Origin: RGIG4034 sp045576455
Lineage (GTDB): Bacteria > Bacillota > Clostridia > Lachnospirales > Lachnospiraceae
NCBI GenBank assembly: GCA_045576455.1
Contig: JAZNGM010000026.1
Location: 94,592 to 158,591 of the forward strand
DNA length: 64,000 bases
Reading direction: 5' to 3'
How positions within the stretch are numbered: the stretch's first letter is position 1; the number at the start of each line of letters is the position of its first letter. A program made the position numbers and the translations under genes. Below are positions 1 to 7,595 of this stretch, in pieces. Below the pieces are notes generated by a model. That model had not been told where the DNA came from. It saw only the letters and a program-made list of their open reading frames with translations, and ran no database searches.

Positions 1-818
1 ATAGCTTCAAAACGTTGCGTATTCTCATAGGCAGCATTATAATCGATCATTTGCTGAACTCCGAAATTGCCATCTTCTTTATACTTAGGAATAATGTGAT
101 AAGTAAGCTTATCTCCCGCTTCTCTCATATCTCCCATATCCATATAGCAGATTGCATCCGGATCATAACACTTTTTCAAAACCTTAGCTGCCTTTGCAAT
201 ATCTGCAAAAAAGATGTTTCTTTCCAGCGCAGATAAACGGGTCATCTCCGTAGCCGATTCTTTGAACACTGCCACAAGGTGTCCTTTACAGGTCTGATCC
301 TTGTACAAATAAAGTTTCACCACATCATACTCTTTGAGTAAACGGCCATATTTTTCGTCATCCTGAACATCTGACTTAGAAGCATTTTCTTTTGCTTCTT
401 CCAAGTATTTCCGGTACGCTATGATCATATTCTTATCTTCACTCAAAACATGAGCCATGATCCAGTTCTGTACTTCATCTTTAACCAGCTTCAATTGCTT
501 CAATGGTTCTGCTTTAATCTTCGGAAGATCCAGTTTCATAACATAGTCAGAACACTTTTTATGAAACTTTTTGTGTGCCGCAGTGTCGGAATAATTCATT
601 TCCTGCATTATGCGTTCTTCCTCATAAAAATGATATCCGGTATAATCACGAAGTGCGCATACAATATCTAAAAGCTGTTTATCCGTAACCCCTATACACT
701 GAATACGAATCAGCTGTTCCAAATCACGTCCTATTTTAAAAAGCTGTTTGTGTTGTGTATCTATATCGCTATATCCGGTTTCCATATCCGGAGCCCAATC
801 AAATTTGAAATCAAACAT
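1..818 (-). CDS. Bacteriohemerythrin fused to a HIT-like domain (3' end cut by window edge)
   Basis: Read by translating the minus strand from the ATG at 818; the frame stays open to base 1, so the C-terminus is missing. Residues 1-130 carry the complete hemerythrin ligand set (H23, H63 with E67, H82, H86, H123, D128), which in this family binds a di-iron centre for O2. After a linker, residues about 160-260 resemble a HIT (histidine-triad) nucleotide-binding domain: a KDQTCKGH strand, an ALERNIFFADIAKAA helix and a final YHIIPKY. The usual HxHxH triad is reduced to a single H in that segment, so hydrolase activity is doubtful. Probably cytoplasmic. An O2/redox sensing or storage role is inference. 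Confidence 0.75.
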   Translation of the reverse strand, partial: MFDFKFDWAPDMETGYSDIDTQHKQLFKIGRDLEQLIRIQCIGVTDKQLLDIVCALRDYTGYHFYEEERIMQEMNYSDTAAHKKFHKKCSDYVMKLDLPKIKAEPLKQLKLVKDEVQNWIMAHVLSEDKNMIIAYRKYLEEAKENASKSDVQDDEKYGRLLKEYDVVKLYLYKDQTCKGHLVAVFKESATEMTRLSALERNIFFADIAKAAKVLKKCYDPDAICYMDMGDMREAGDKLTYHIIPKYKEDGNFGVQQMIDYNAAYENTQRFEA

Positions 819-853
819 AATCAACATCCATTTCTTCGTTTTGTAGTATATAT

Positions 854-882
854 ATTCTATACATTTTTTTGCTAAAAGACAA
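854..882 (-). promoter_or_regulatory. Sigma-A-type promoter for the hemerythrin-HIT gene
   Basis: Minus strand: TTGTCT at 882-877, a 17-bp spacer, then TAGAAT at 859-854, about 36 bp before the ATG at 818. Confidence 0.5.
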
Positions 883-929
883 GCAAATTCTGCCTATTTT
901 GTGCTTCTTCACATGCTTTTTTCAGCAAA

Positions 930-957
930 CAAAAAACAGAACCCATAAGGCTCTGTT
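930..957 (-). terminator. Intrinsic terminator of the tRNA-Val/tRNA-Met transcript
   Basis: A hairpin of AACAGAGCC against GGGTTCTGTT with a 4-nt loop is followed by a T run on the minus strand, directly after the tRNA-Met gene. Confidence 0.75.
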
Positions 958-964
958 TTCTTAA

Positions 965-1038
965 TAGCGAGAGAGGGATTCGAACCCACGACACCACGGG
1001 TATGAACCGTGTGCTCTAGCCAACTGAGCTATCTCGCC
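965..1038 (-). tRNA. tRNA-Met (CAT), elongator type
   Basis: A 74-nt cloverleaf on the minus strand: acceptor GGCGAGA/TCTCGCT with a G-U first pair, D stem GCTC/GAGC, anticodon loop TTCATAC in the stem CACGG/CCGTG, T loop TTCGAAT. The G1-U72 end and lack of a C1-A72 mismatch point to elongator rather than initiator tRNA. The T stem has one mismatch (T50/T64). CCA is not encoded. Confidence 0.9.
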
Positions 1039-1057
1039 ATATTTTTTTTTATTAAGA

Positions 1058-1130
1058 TGGGACCTATAGGGCTCGAACCTATGACCCTCTGCTTGTAAGG
1101 CAGATGCTCTCCCAGCTGAGCTAAGATCCC
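1058..1130 (-). tRNA. tRNA-Val (TAC)
   Basis: A 73-nt minus-strand cloverleaf, GGGATCT paired with AGGTCCC, with anticodon TAC in loop CTTACAA. It lies 19 bp upstream of tRNA-Met and shares its promoter and terminator. CCA is not encoded. Confidence 0.92.
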
Positions 1131-1165
1131 ATTTATTTAACTGCTCGTCTCGCGACTGCTTTTCT

Positions 1166-1194
1166 AATATACTATTAATACCCAACTATGTCAA
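1166..1194 (-). promoter_or_regulatory. Promoter of the tRNA-Val/tRNA-Met operon
   Basis: Minus strand: consensus TTGACA (1194-1189), 17-bp spacer, TATATT (1171-1166), 36 bp before tRNA-Val. Confidence 0.75.
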
Positions 1195-1213
1195 GCAGTT
1201 TTTACAACTTTTT

Positions 1214-1272
1214 TCAAAAAAAGAAATCCCATCCAAAACATCATTAAAATAATGCATATTTCGGATGGGAAC
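1214..1272 (-). terminator. Terminator of the first hybrid kinase gene
   Basis: TCCCATCC at 1270-1263 pairs with GGATGGGA at 1234-1227 and is followed on the minus strand by a T-rich run. It starts just after the kinase stop codon. Confidence 0.75.
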
Positions 1273-1277
1273 ATTCT

Positions 1278-4200
1278 TTACTCTTCTTCCAATGTATCTA
1301 ATAATTCCTGCGTAAGAGTTATTGCTTCCTCATAATTCACATCAATAATCAGGCGTTTCAGACTTTCAACCTTATCCCTATAACTATCAAAAATCTGATA
1401 CTTATATATAGCCTTCCATTCTTTCATAGCAAGCTCATCATCATAATCTTCTAATGCCTTAATGATATTGGAAAGACCGGTTAATACATTCTTTTTGCCT
1501 TCATTTCCGCTGTCAGAAACACTTTCTTCATCTTCATCATTAAGCAGATATTCCTTTGGTATATACTGTATCAACTTGGCTTCCTGATTTTGATAATTGT
1601 TGACAAACTTCTCCGTTCCTGCAATTATCGCATCCCAATTTCCTTCATGTCCGGCAAGTTCCAATGACAACGCTTCCTTGAAAAGTGCTTCATTTCCGAT
1701 AAGTTTAGAAGACGACTTAATGGAATGAACCAGCACCGTATAGCTCTGAATATCATGGGATTCAAGGAATTCCATAAGCTTTTTCGTAGAAACCGGTATC
1801 TGACTAACATAATCCGCTAAAATAGCGAAATAATCACCAACACTTCCACCAACCATTTCAACGGCTTCTTCCGTGTTATAGCCCGGAATCTTTGGTATTT
1901 TATCTTTATCCGGAAGTTCTTTCGGTTTTTCCTCAGTCTCATTATCGATAATTTCACACTTCTTAATGAGATAAAGCTTCAATATTTCTTCCAAACGTTT
2001 AACGTCCATTGGTTTAAACAGGTAATCGGTCATTCCGGCTTCAATAAGTTTATTTTCTACCCCTTTAATAGCATTCGCAGTCAATGCTATAATAGGCATA
2101 TTTTTCCAATACTCATTGCCTTCTGCCCGGATTTTCTGTACCGTTTCAATTCCGTCAAGTTCCGGCATCATATGATCCAGAAAGACAATATCGTAACTCT
2201 TGCCGGTTTGCATCTTGTTAAGTAGCTTAATACCACTGTTAAGTAATTCACACTTAATTCCATAACGTGATATAAATCCGTCCGCCACCTTAAGGTTAAG
2301 TTCATTATCATCTACAACAGCCGCTTTTACATCCCTAAAGATAATCTTTTTATTATTGACAACCTTCAGCTTCTGTATTGGACCATTTTCCGTAAAGTGA
2401 GACAACAAACCAACTATACTAATCGGTTTCTGTATGTAACAAATGTCATTTCTTTCTTCCACATCCTTGTTACCATATTCAAGCATTGCAAGTTGGAAGT
2501 ACTTCTTTAAACGTTTGTCTTCATTTATATACAAGTAGTAATTGGAATAATCATAAATAACCACTTTGTATTCTGCCTGCGTTAAAATGAACCGCTCCAC
2601 ATCACTTGTACATTCAACAATTCCAAGATCATTAAGAGCCTGCAAATATGACTGGTATCTTACTTTATCTTCCTCTAACAAAAGAACCGCATATTTCTTA
2701 CCGGCTTCCCCGAGACCCATTTTCTTATTTGAAACAATCTTCTGTTCCACAATTGCCGTAAAGATACTGCCTTCACCATATACGCTTTGCAACTGTATAT
2801 CACCATTCATCTTCATGGCCAGTTCTTTACTTAAGGCAAGTCCCAAACCGGTACCTTCTATGGAACGGTTTTTCTTAGTATCCACACGCGAGAACTGGGT
2901 AAACAGCTTTCCTATATCCTCTTCTTTAATACCGATTCCCGTATCACGTACTGCAAATGATAATCTGGCGATATCATCCTCTTTTTGCTCCCATGATACC
3001 ACAAGGGATATTTCGCCTCTTTCAGTAAATTTTGTTGCATTATTAATAAGATTAATAAGAATCTGTTTAATTCTGCCGTCATCGCCGATAAGCTTAGTCG
3101 GAATGGTCGGGTCAACATAAACAAGATATCTTAACATCTTCGCACTTATTCTCGGAACGGTCATATTCTGGACGTCATAAATAAGATTTGGCAAGGAGTA
3201 CTCCCGTTCAATCAAATCCATTTTGCCCATATCTACTTTTGTAAAATCAAGAATATCATTAACAATATTTAACAGATTGTTAGCAGAGGATTGTATCATC
3301 TCTACATATTCATGTTCCAATGGTGTCAGGTTGCAGGAATCGAGCATGTTACTCATACCACAAATGACGTTCATCGGTGTTCTTATTTCATGAGACATAT
3401 TCGCAAGAAATTCCGATTTATTAGCAGCCGCAATTCTTGTATTTTCTTCACTGATTCTAAGCTGCTCCTCCATAATCTTACGGGATGTAATATCATATAC
3501 AAACGCAGTAATTTCGTTCGTTTCTTCATTATAAGAGTGTTTTTCCATAACCCATAATACTTGTCTCTTAGCAGTAACGTATCGGGCTTCTAATTCATAC
3601 TGTTTAATGCCGTTTGCAATATTCTCGTCTATTTTCTTTTTATACACAGCAAATTCATCGGAAATCATACAAAAACGCTGATTAGTAAATCCGATTTCCT
3701 TAGCACTGCTCTCTTCATAACCAAACATATCGTAGAAGAAACCGTTTGCGTATGTAATAGTGATATTGTTATCCGGTACAAAGCGACAGATTCCGGCAGG
3801 AACTGATTGGGACAATTCCTGTAAAAGGTGTCCGGATGCAATAGTCTTGAGACTCTGCCATATACCATTCACACACAGAATAGACATATACAACAATATA
3901 CCAAAACGGAAACCTGATGTATTATCAGCATTAACTCTTGCATAGAAATTATAGACTGACCACAATCCCGATACGCCAATAGCAATCAATCCTAAAAGGA
4001 AATCAAGCACCTTTTTATTCTTATTCACACGCATCTCATACAAGCAGAAAAATACCAGTCCAAAAAATGCAATAAACGTAATCACATGAGATACCATAAG
4101 ACTGTAGCTTAATCTAAAGGAATGGGCAAATATAGATGCCGTAGATAATACAACATTAATCAGGTACGCTATTACAACACTATTAAAAAACCATTGTCCG

Positions 4201-5072
4201 CAATTCAAACGGATGCGGGCATACATAAAAAACGGTATAAACATCATAAGGAATGAATAGATGTTAATAAAATAGAACAACGTACTGTTTACAAAGAAAG
4301 CACCCTGCATTGTTGAGTCTGTATATACCCACAATATACTGAAAATAACGAAAATTACAAGACATATTGATTCCGCATAACCGGAAATTTTGTACTTTCC
4401 GTTTATAAACACTGTAAGAAGCACAACCAGAACTAATACAATACCTATAATAACGCACGGAAGTTCATCGGTTATTGCATCCAAAAGAAGTACCCATCTA
4501 ATATCGGTATTAGCACCCGCAAGAATAGTATGTACCTCTCGTATTAACTTATCACCATATCCGATAACCCTTATTTCTACAGGCTTACCACACATATCCT
4601 CCGTAAGCTTTATAGCCTTCCAAGGATTATCAGAAAATTTTTCAATTTTAAGCGATTCGCGCAGACTGGCGGTTTCAACCTTTCTACCGTCCACATAGAT
4701 ATCTACTGCCTGATAATTCGTATTGACATACAAATGCCAATCATCAATTCCAATTATTTCCGGAAGAACACCGACTAATGATATTGCGTTATCTTTCGCA
4801 TAGGAAAGAGGGAACGACACATCCTGTGAATAAAGGGATTGCTCCGTCATCTCCTTATCCCATACATATAAATCCCAATTATCTTCATAGGTAACTTTAT
4901 CATACAGATTACGTTCCCCTACTGCTTTGTTATTGAAATGAGATTCTACCAGTAAAAAAAGACATGCAAAAAGTGCAAACATACAAAACACAAAGAAAAA
5001 TCCCTGGATACCTTTGCTTATCTTAGAAACACTTTTGTTATCCAAACTGTTAATTTTCTTCTCATTTTTCAT
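1278..5072 (-). CDS. Membrane hybrid histidine kinase with PAS, two receivers and Hpt
   Basis: 1264 residues. One N-terminal TM helix, an extracytoplasmic domain (about 50-195) that looks like the 7TMR-DISM sugar-binding-like class, then seven TM segments to about 410, a PAS domain, HisKA with the phospho-His in NMSHEIRTPMN (about residue 560) and an HATPase domain. A degenerate receiver follows that keeps only the QKP end, then a canonical receiver with the Asp in FLDHMMPELDG (about 966), then an Hpt domain with His in VHSIKSS (about 1116). This is a full internal phosphorelay ending in Hpt, so the partner should be a separate receiver protein; none is adjacent. I chose the ATG at 5072 because GGGGTG precedes it; an ATG at 5105 is in frame but lies too close to the promoter. 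Confidence 0.88.
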   Translation of the reverse strand: MKNEKKINSLDNKSVSKISKGIQGFFFVFCMFALFACLFLLVESHFNNKAVGERNLYDKVTYEDNWDLYVWDKEMTEQSLYSQDVSFPLSYAKDNAISLVGVLPEIIGIDDWHLYVNTNYQAVDIYVDGRKVETASLRESLKIEKFSDNPWKAIKLTEDMCGKPVEIRVIGYGDKLIREVHTILAGANTDIRWVLLLDAITDELPCVIIGIVLVLVVLLTVFINGKYKISGYAESICLVIFVIFSILWVYTDSTMQGAFFVNSTLFYFINIYSFLMMFIPFFMYARIRLNCGQWFFNSVVIAYLINVVLSTASIFAHSFRLSYSLMVSHVITFIAFFGLVFFCLYEMRVNKNKKVLDFLLGLIAIGVSGLWSVYNFYARVNADNTSGFRFGILLYMSILCVNGIWQSLKTIASGHLLQELSQSVPAGICRFVPDNNITITYANGFFYDMFGYEESSAKEIGFTNQRFCMISDEFAVYKKKIDENIANGIKQYELEARYVTAKRQVLWVMEKHSYNEETNEITAFVYDITSRKIMEEQLRISEENTRIAAANKSEFLANMSHEIRTPMNVICGMSNMLDSCNLTPLEHEYVEMIQSSANNLLNIVNDILDFTKVDMGKMDLIEREYSLPNLIYDVQNMTVPRISAKMLRYLVYVDPTIPTKLIGDDGRIKQILINLINNATKFTERGEISLVVSWEQKEDDIARLSFAVRDTGIGIKEEDIGKLFTQFSRVDTKKNRSIEGTGLGLALSKELAMKMNGDIQLQSVYGEGSIFTAIVEQKIVSNKKMGLGEAGKKYAVLLLEEDKVRYQSYLQALNDLGIVECTSDVERFILTQAEYKVVIYDYSNYYLYINEDKRLKKYFQLAMLEYGNKDVEERNDICYIQKPISIVGLLSHFTENGPIQKLKVVNNKKIIFRDVKAAVVDDNELNLKVADGFISRYGIKCELLNSGIKLLNKMQTGKSYDIVFLDHMMPELDGIETVQKIRAEGNEYWKNMPIIALTANAIKGVENKLIEAGMTDYLFKPMDVKRLEEILKLYLIKKCEIIDNETEEKPKELPDKDKIPKIPGYNTEEAVEMVGGSVGDYFAILADYVSQIPVSTKKLMEFLESHDIQSYTVLVHSIKSSSKLIGNEALFKEALSLELAGHEGNWDAIIAGTEKFVNNYQNQEAKLIQYIPKEYLLNDEDEESVSDSGNEGKKNVLTGLSNIIKALEDYDDELAMKEWKAIYKYQIFDSYRDKVESLKRLIIDVNYEEAITLTQELLDTLEEE

Positions 5073-5110
5073 ACGCTTGCACCCCAACTTTGTATACTTA
5101 TACATATTAA

Positions 5111-5139
5111 AATCTAATACTATTTTACTATTTTTTCAA
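5111..5139 (-). promoter_or_regulatory. Possible promoter of the first hybrid kinase gene
   Basis: Minus strand: TTGAAA (5139-5134), 17-bp spacer, TAGATT (5116-5111). It supports the downstream start at 5072. Confidence 0.4.
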
Positions 5140-5189
5140 CATTGTCGGCGAAATCATTACATAGCTTTGCGAAATAGGGCATACAATCC

Positions 5190-6956
5190 CTACATTCTCT
5201 CAGGAGCTTCGAATCCCAACAGATTAATACAGGTTTCAAGAATATCCTGTGTTAATTTAAGCAACGCTATCCAACCTTCTTTTTTTGCACTGTCCTGCTC
5301 CGTAAGAATTTTAGTTTCGTGATAAAACTTATTAAAGGCATTTGCCATATCGTATATATAGGAGCAAACCTTATGCGGAGCTATCTCATCGCAAGCAGTT
5401 GCCATTACTGCATTGAAACGGCTCATAACAAGCATAAGCTCCTTTTCAGAAGCATTTTGCGCTTTTCCTATCTTGCACTCAACCACACTGCCACCTTGTT
5501 CTTCAAATCTTGCAAGGATAGATTTAATACGGACAATCGTATAAAGAATATAAGGACCGGTATCTCCTTCAAAAGAGGTAAAACGTTCTATATCAAACAC
5601 ATAGTCCTTGGCTGCCTGATTCGATAAATCTCCGTACTTAATGGCAGACAATGCTACTATAGCCGCTGTCTTTCTGGCTTCTGCTTCATCGCCATTATGT
5701 CCTTCCATTATCTTTTTAAACATTTCATCCTGGATATCCTTCATCAGATATTCCAGACGCATTACACCGCCATCTCTTGTTTTAAAAGGCTTTCCGTCTT
5801 TTCCGTTCATTGTACCAAAACCGATAAAATTAAGTTTTGTTTCCGTATCAACCAGTTTTGTTTTGCGGGCGCAACGGAATACCTGTTCAAAATATAAATC
5901 TTGGCGCTTATCTACTACATAAATCATTTCATCAGGATGAACCTTTTCCATACGGTCCATAATTGTAGCAAGGTCTGTCGTATTGTAAAGAGCGGCTCCA
6001 TCCGACTTCAATATCATACATGGCGGCATCTCTTTAGTATCTGTTTCTTCTTTTACATCAACTACCAATGCTCCCTCACTGATATAGGCGTATCCTTCTT
6101 TTTTCATATAATCTACCATACGCGGTATTATGTCATGAACATCAGATTCACCTTTCCACCAGTCAAATTCCACATCCAGCTTTTCGTAATTTTTCTTAAG
6201 ATCTGTAACCGATACGTCAAGGATATGTTTCCATAACGCACGATATCCTCTTACACCGCTTTGCAGTTTAAAAGTAGCATTCATTGCTGCTTCTTTATAG
6301 GCAGGATCTTCCTTGGACTTTCCGCTGGCAAAAGGATAGATTTCCTCAAGTTCACTAATGGTAAACGGCGGTTCCTGCGGATACTCACCTTCAAAACTTT
6401 CATCAAAATATACCAGTTCAGGCTTACGGATTTTAAGTTCCGTAATAATCAGTCCGATTGGAAGTCCCCAGTCGCCCAAATGGATATCACCAATAACATC
6501 ATGTCCGTTATATCTGGTAATACGCTTAATACTTTCTCCGATTATTGCCGGGCGAAGATGTCCCACATGGAGTGGCTTCGCAACATTAGGTCCGCCATAA
6601 TCAACGATAACGCTTCTCTTATGTACCGGCTTTTCAAGACCGAATTTTTCTTCATTGCGCATTCCGGCAATATAGTCTTTCAAAAACTCTTCTGATACCT
6701 TCAAATTTAAAAATCCGGGATTTACCGCATCAACTACTGAAAAACCGGCGTCTTTTAATAAAATATCCTTAACTTCACCGGCTATCATAATAGGCGCCTT
6801 CTTATATTTTTTAGCAAGTGCAAGTGCACCATTACATTGGTACTCGCACAAATCCGGTCTGTTAGACAACGTCACCCTTCCGTATTCTGCTTCATATCCG
6901 GCACTTTCAAATGCTGCCATTACTTTTTCTGAAATTACATCCAGTATTTTCTGCAT
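5190..6956 (-). CDS. argS: Arginyl-tRNA synthetase
   Basis: 588 residues, the normal length for the family. It is a class I synthetase with an N-terminal Add1-like domain, the signature HVGHLRP (HIGH motif, about residue 130) within GGPNVAKPLHVGH, and the C-terminal anticodon-binding helices (DALR type). It charges tRNA-Arg in the cytoplasm. The ATG at 6956 overlaps the queH stop as TAATG and has AGAGGA upstream, so translation is probably coupled to queH. Longer in-frame starts run back into queH and are unlikely. No T-box leader is visible, in keeping with an internal operon position. Confidence 0.95.
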   Translation of the reverse strand: MQKILDVISEKVMAAFESAGYEAEYGRVTLSNRPDLCEYQCNGALALAKKYKKAPIMIAGEVKDILLKDAGFSVVDAVNPGFLNLKVSEEFLKDYIAGMRNEEKFGLEKPVHKRSVIVDYGGPNVAKPLHVGHLRPAIIGESIKRITRYNGHDVIGDIHLGDWGLPIGLIITELKIRKPELVYFDESFEGEYPQEPPFTISELEEIYPFASGKSKEDPAYKEAAMNATFKLQSGVRGYRALWKHILDVSVTDLKKNYEKLDVEFDWWKGESDVHDIIPRMVDYMKKEGYAYISEGALVVDVKEETDTKEMPPCMILKSDGAALYNTTDLATIMDRMEKVHPDEMIYVVDKRQDLYFEQVFRCARKTKLVDTETKLNFIGFGTMNGKDGKPFKTRDGGVMRLEYLMKDIQDEMFKKIMEGHNGDEAEARKTAAIVALSAIKYGDLSNQAAKDYVFDIERFTSFEGDTGPYILYTIVRIKSILARFEEQGGSVVECKIGKAQNASEKELMLVMSRFNAVMATACDEIAPHKVCSYIYDMANAFNKFYHETKILTEQDSAKKEGWIALLKLTQDILETCINLLGFEAPERM

Positions 6957-7582
6957 TATTTCCATCCTCTTTCTTGTTTCATTCTTCGTTCTGCTTTTGA
7001 ATAACAACAACCACAATAATCCTGCCGATACAAATCGTATTCCTCGGATAATTCAACGGAACGCTTATATCCGTTTTTCTTCTTAAAATCGGACATCAGG
7101 AATTTAATATCATATATATTGCCCAACCTTATTCCGATTTCATTAAGAATCTGTGCATTTTTTAGCGGACTTATGGTAAGTGTCGTTGTAAAAAAATCAT
7201 ACCCCAAAGCTTTTGCCTGTACCGCAGTTTCCTTCAATCTCATTTCATAACAGGCAAAGCATCTTTCCTGTCCTTCCGGACATTTTTCGAGTCCCTTCGA
7301 CAATTCAAAAAATTTATCCGGCTCATAATTACCTTCCAAAAAGTCAACCGGATTTTTTAACGGCATCGTATCAATCAGTCGTTTCTGTTCAACAACACGC
7401 TTCTTATATTCCTCCTGCTCAGTTATATTAGGATTATAATAAAAAACGGTTATTTTAAAAAATTCACTTAAATACTCTATAACATAGCTGCTGCACGGTG
7501 CGCAACAGCTATGTAATAACAACCTTTTATCCGGACTTTCCAACCTTGAAAGTTCTTTTTCCAATTCTTTCTGATAATTCAT
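6956..7582 (-). CDS. queH: Epoxyqueuosine reductase QueH
   Basis: 208 residues of the DUF208/QueH family, which performs the last step of queuosine synthesis in tRNA and replaces QueG in many Firmicutes. The cysteine-rich metal sites are visible: CCAPC at residues 26-30, a central CPEGQERCFACYE and a distal YCGCCYS. Its stop overlaps the argS start, and its own start lies 14 bases after the EAL gene, so the three genes probably form one transcript. Pairing queuosine synthesis with argS gives a tRNA-centred operon. Confidence 0.9.
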   Translation of the reverse strand: MNYQKELEKELSRLESPDKRLLLHSCCAPCSSYVIEYLSEFFKITVFYYNPNITEQEEYKKRVVEQKRLIDTMPLKNPVDFLEGNYEPDKFFELSKGLEKCPEGQERCFACYEMRLKETAVQAKALGYDFFTTTLTISPLKNAQILNEIGIRLGNIYDIKFLMSDFKKKNGYKRSVELSEEYDLYRQDYCGCCYSKAERRMKQERGWK

Positions 7583-7595
7583 ACTTTGTCAACCA

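Noticed and set aside
961..1185. 74-residue minus-strand ORF
   Set aside because: It is a read-through of the tRNA-Val and tRNA-Met genes; no ribosome site.
2566..3120. 184-residue plus-strand ORF
   Set aside because: Antisense shadow of the kinase gene with no promoter or ribosome site.
6957..7020. T-box leader or longer N-terminus for argS
   Set aside because: The region is coding for queH, and argS starts at an overlapping TAATG with its own ribosome site.
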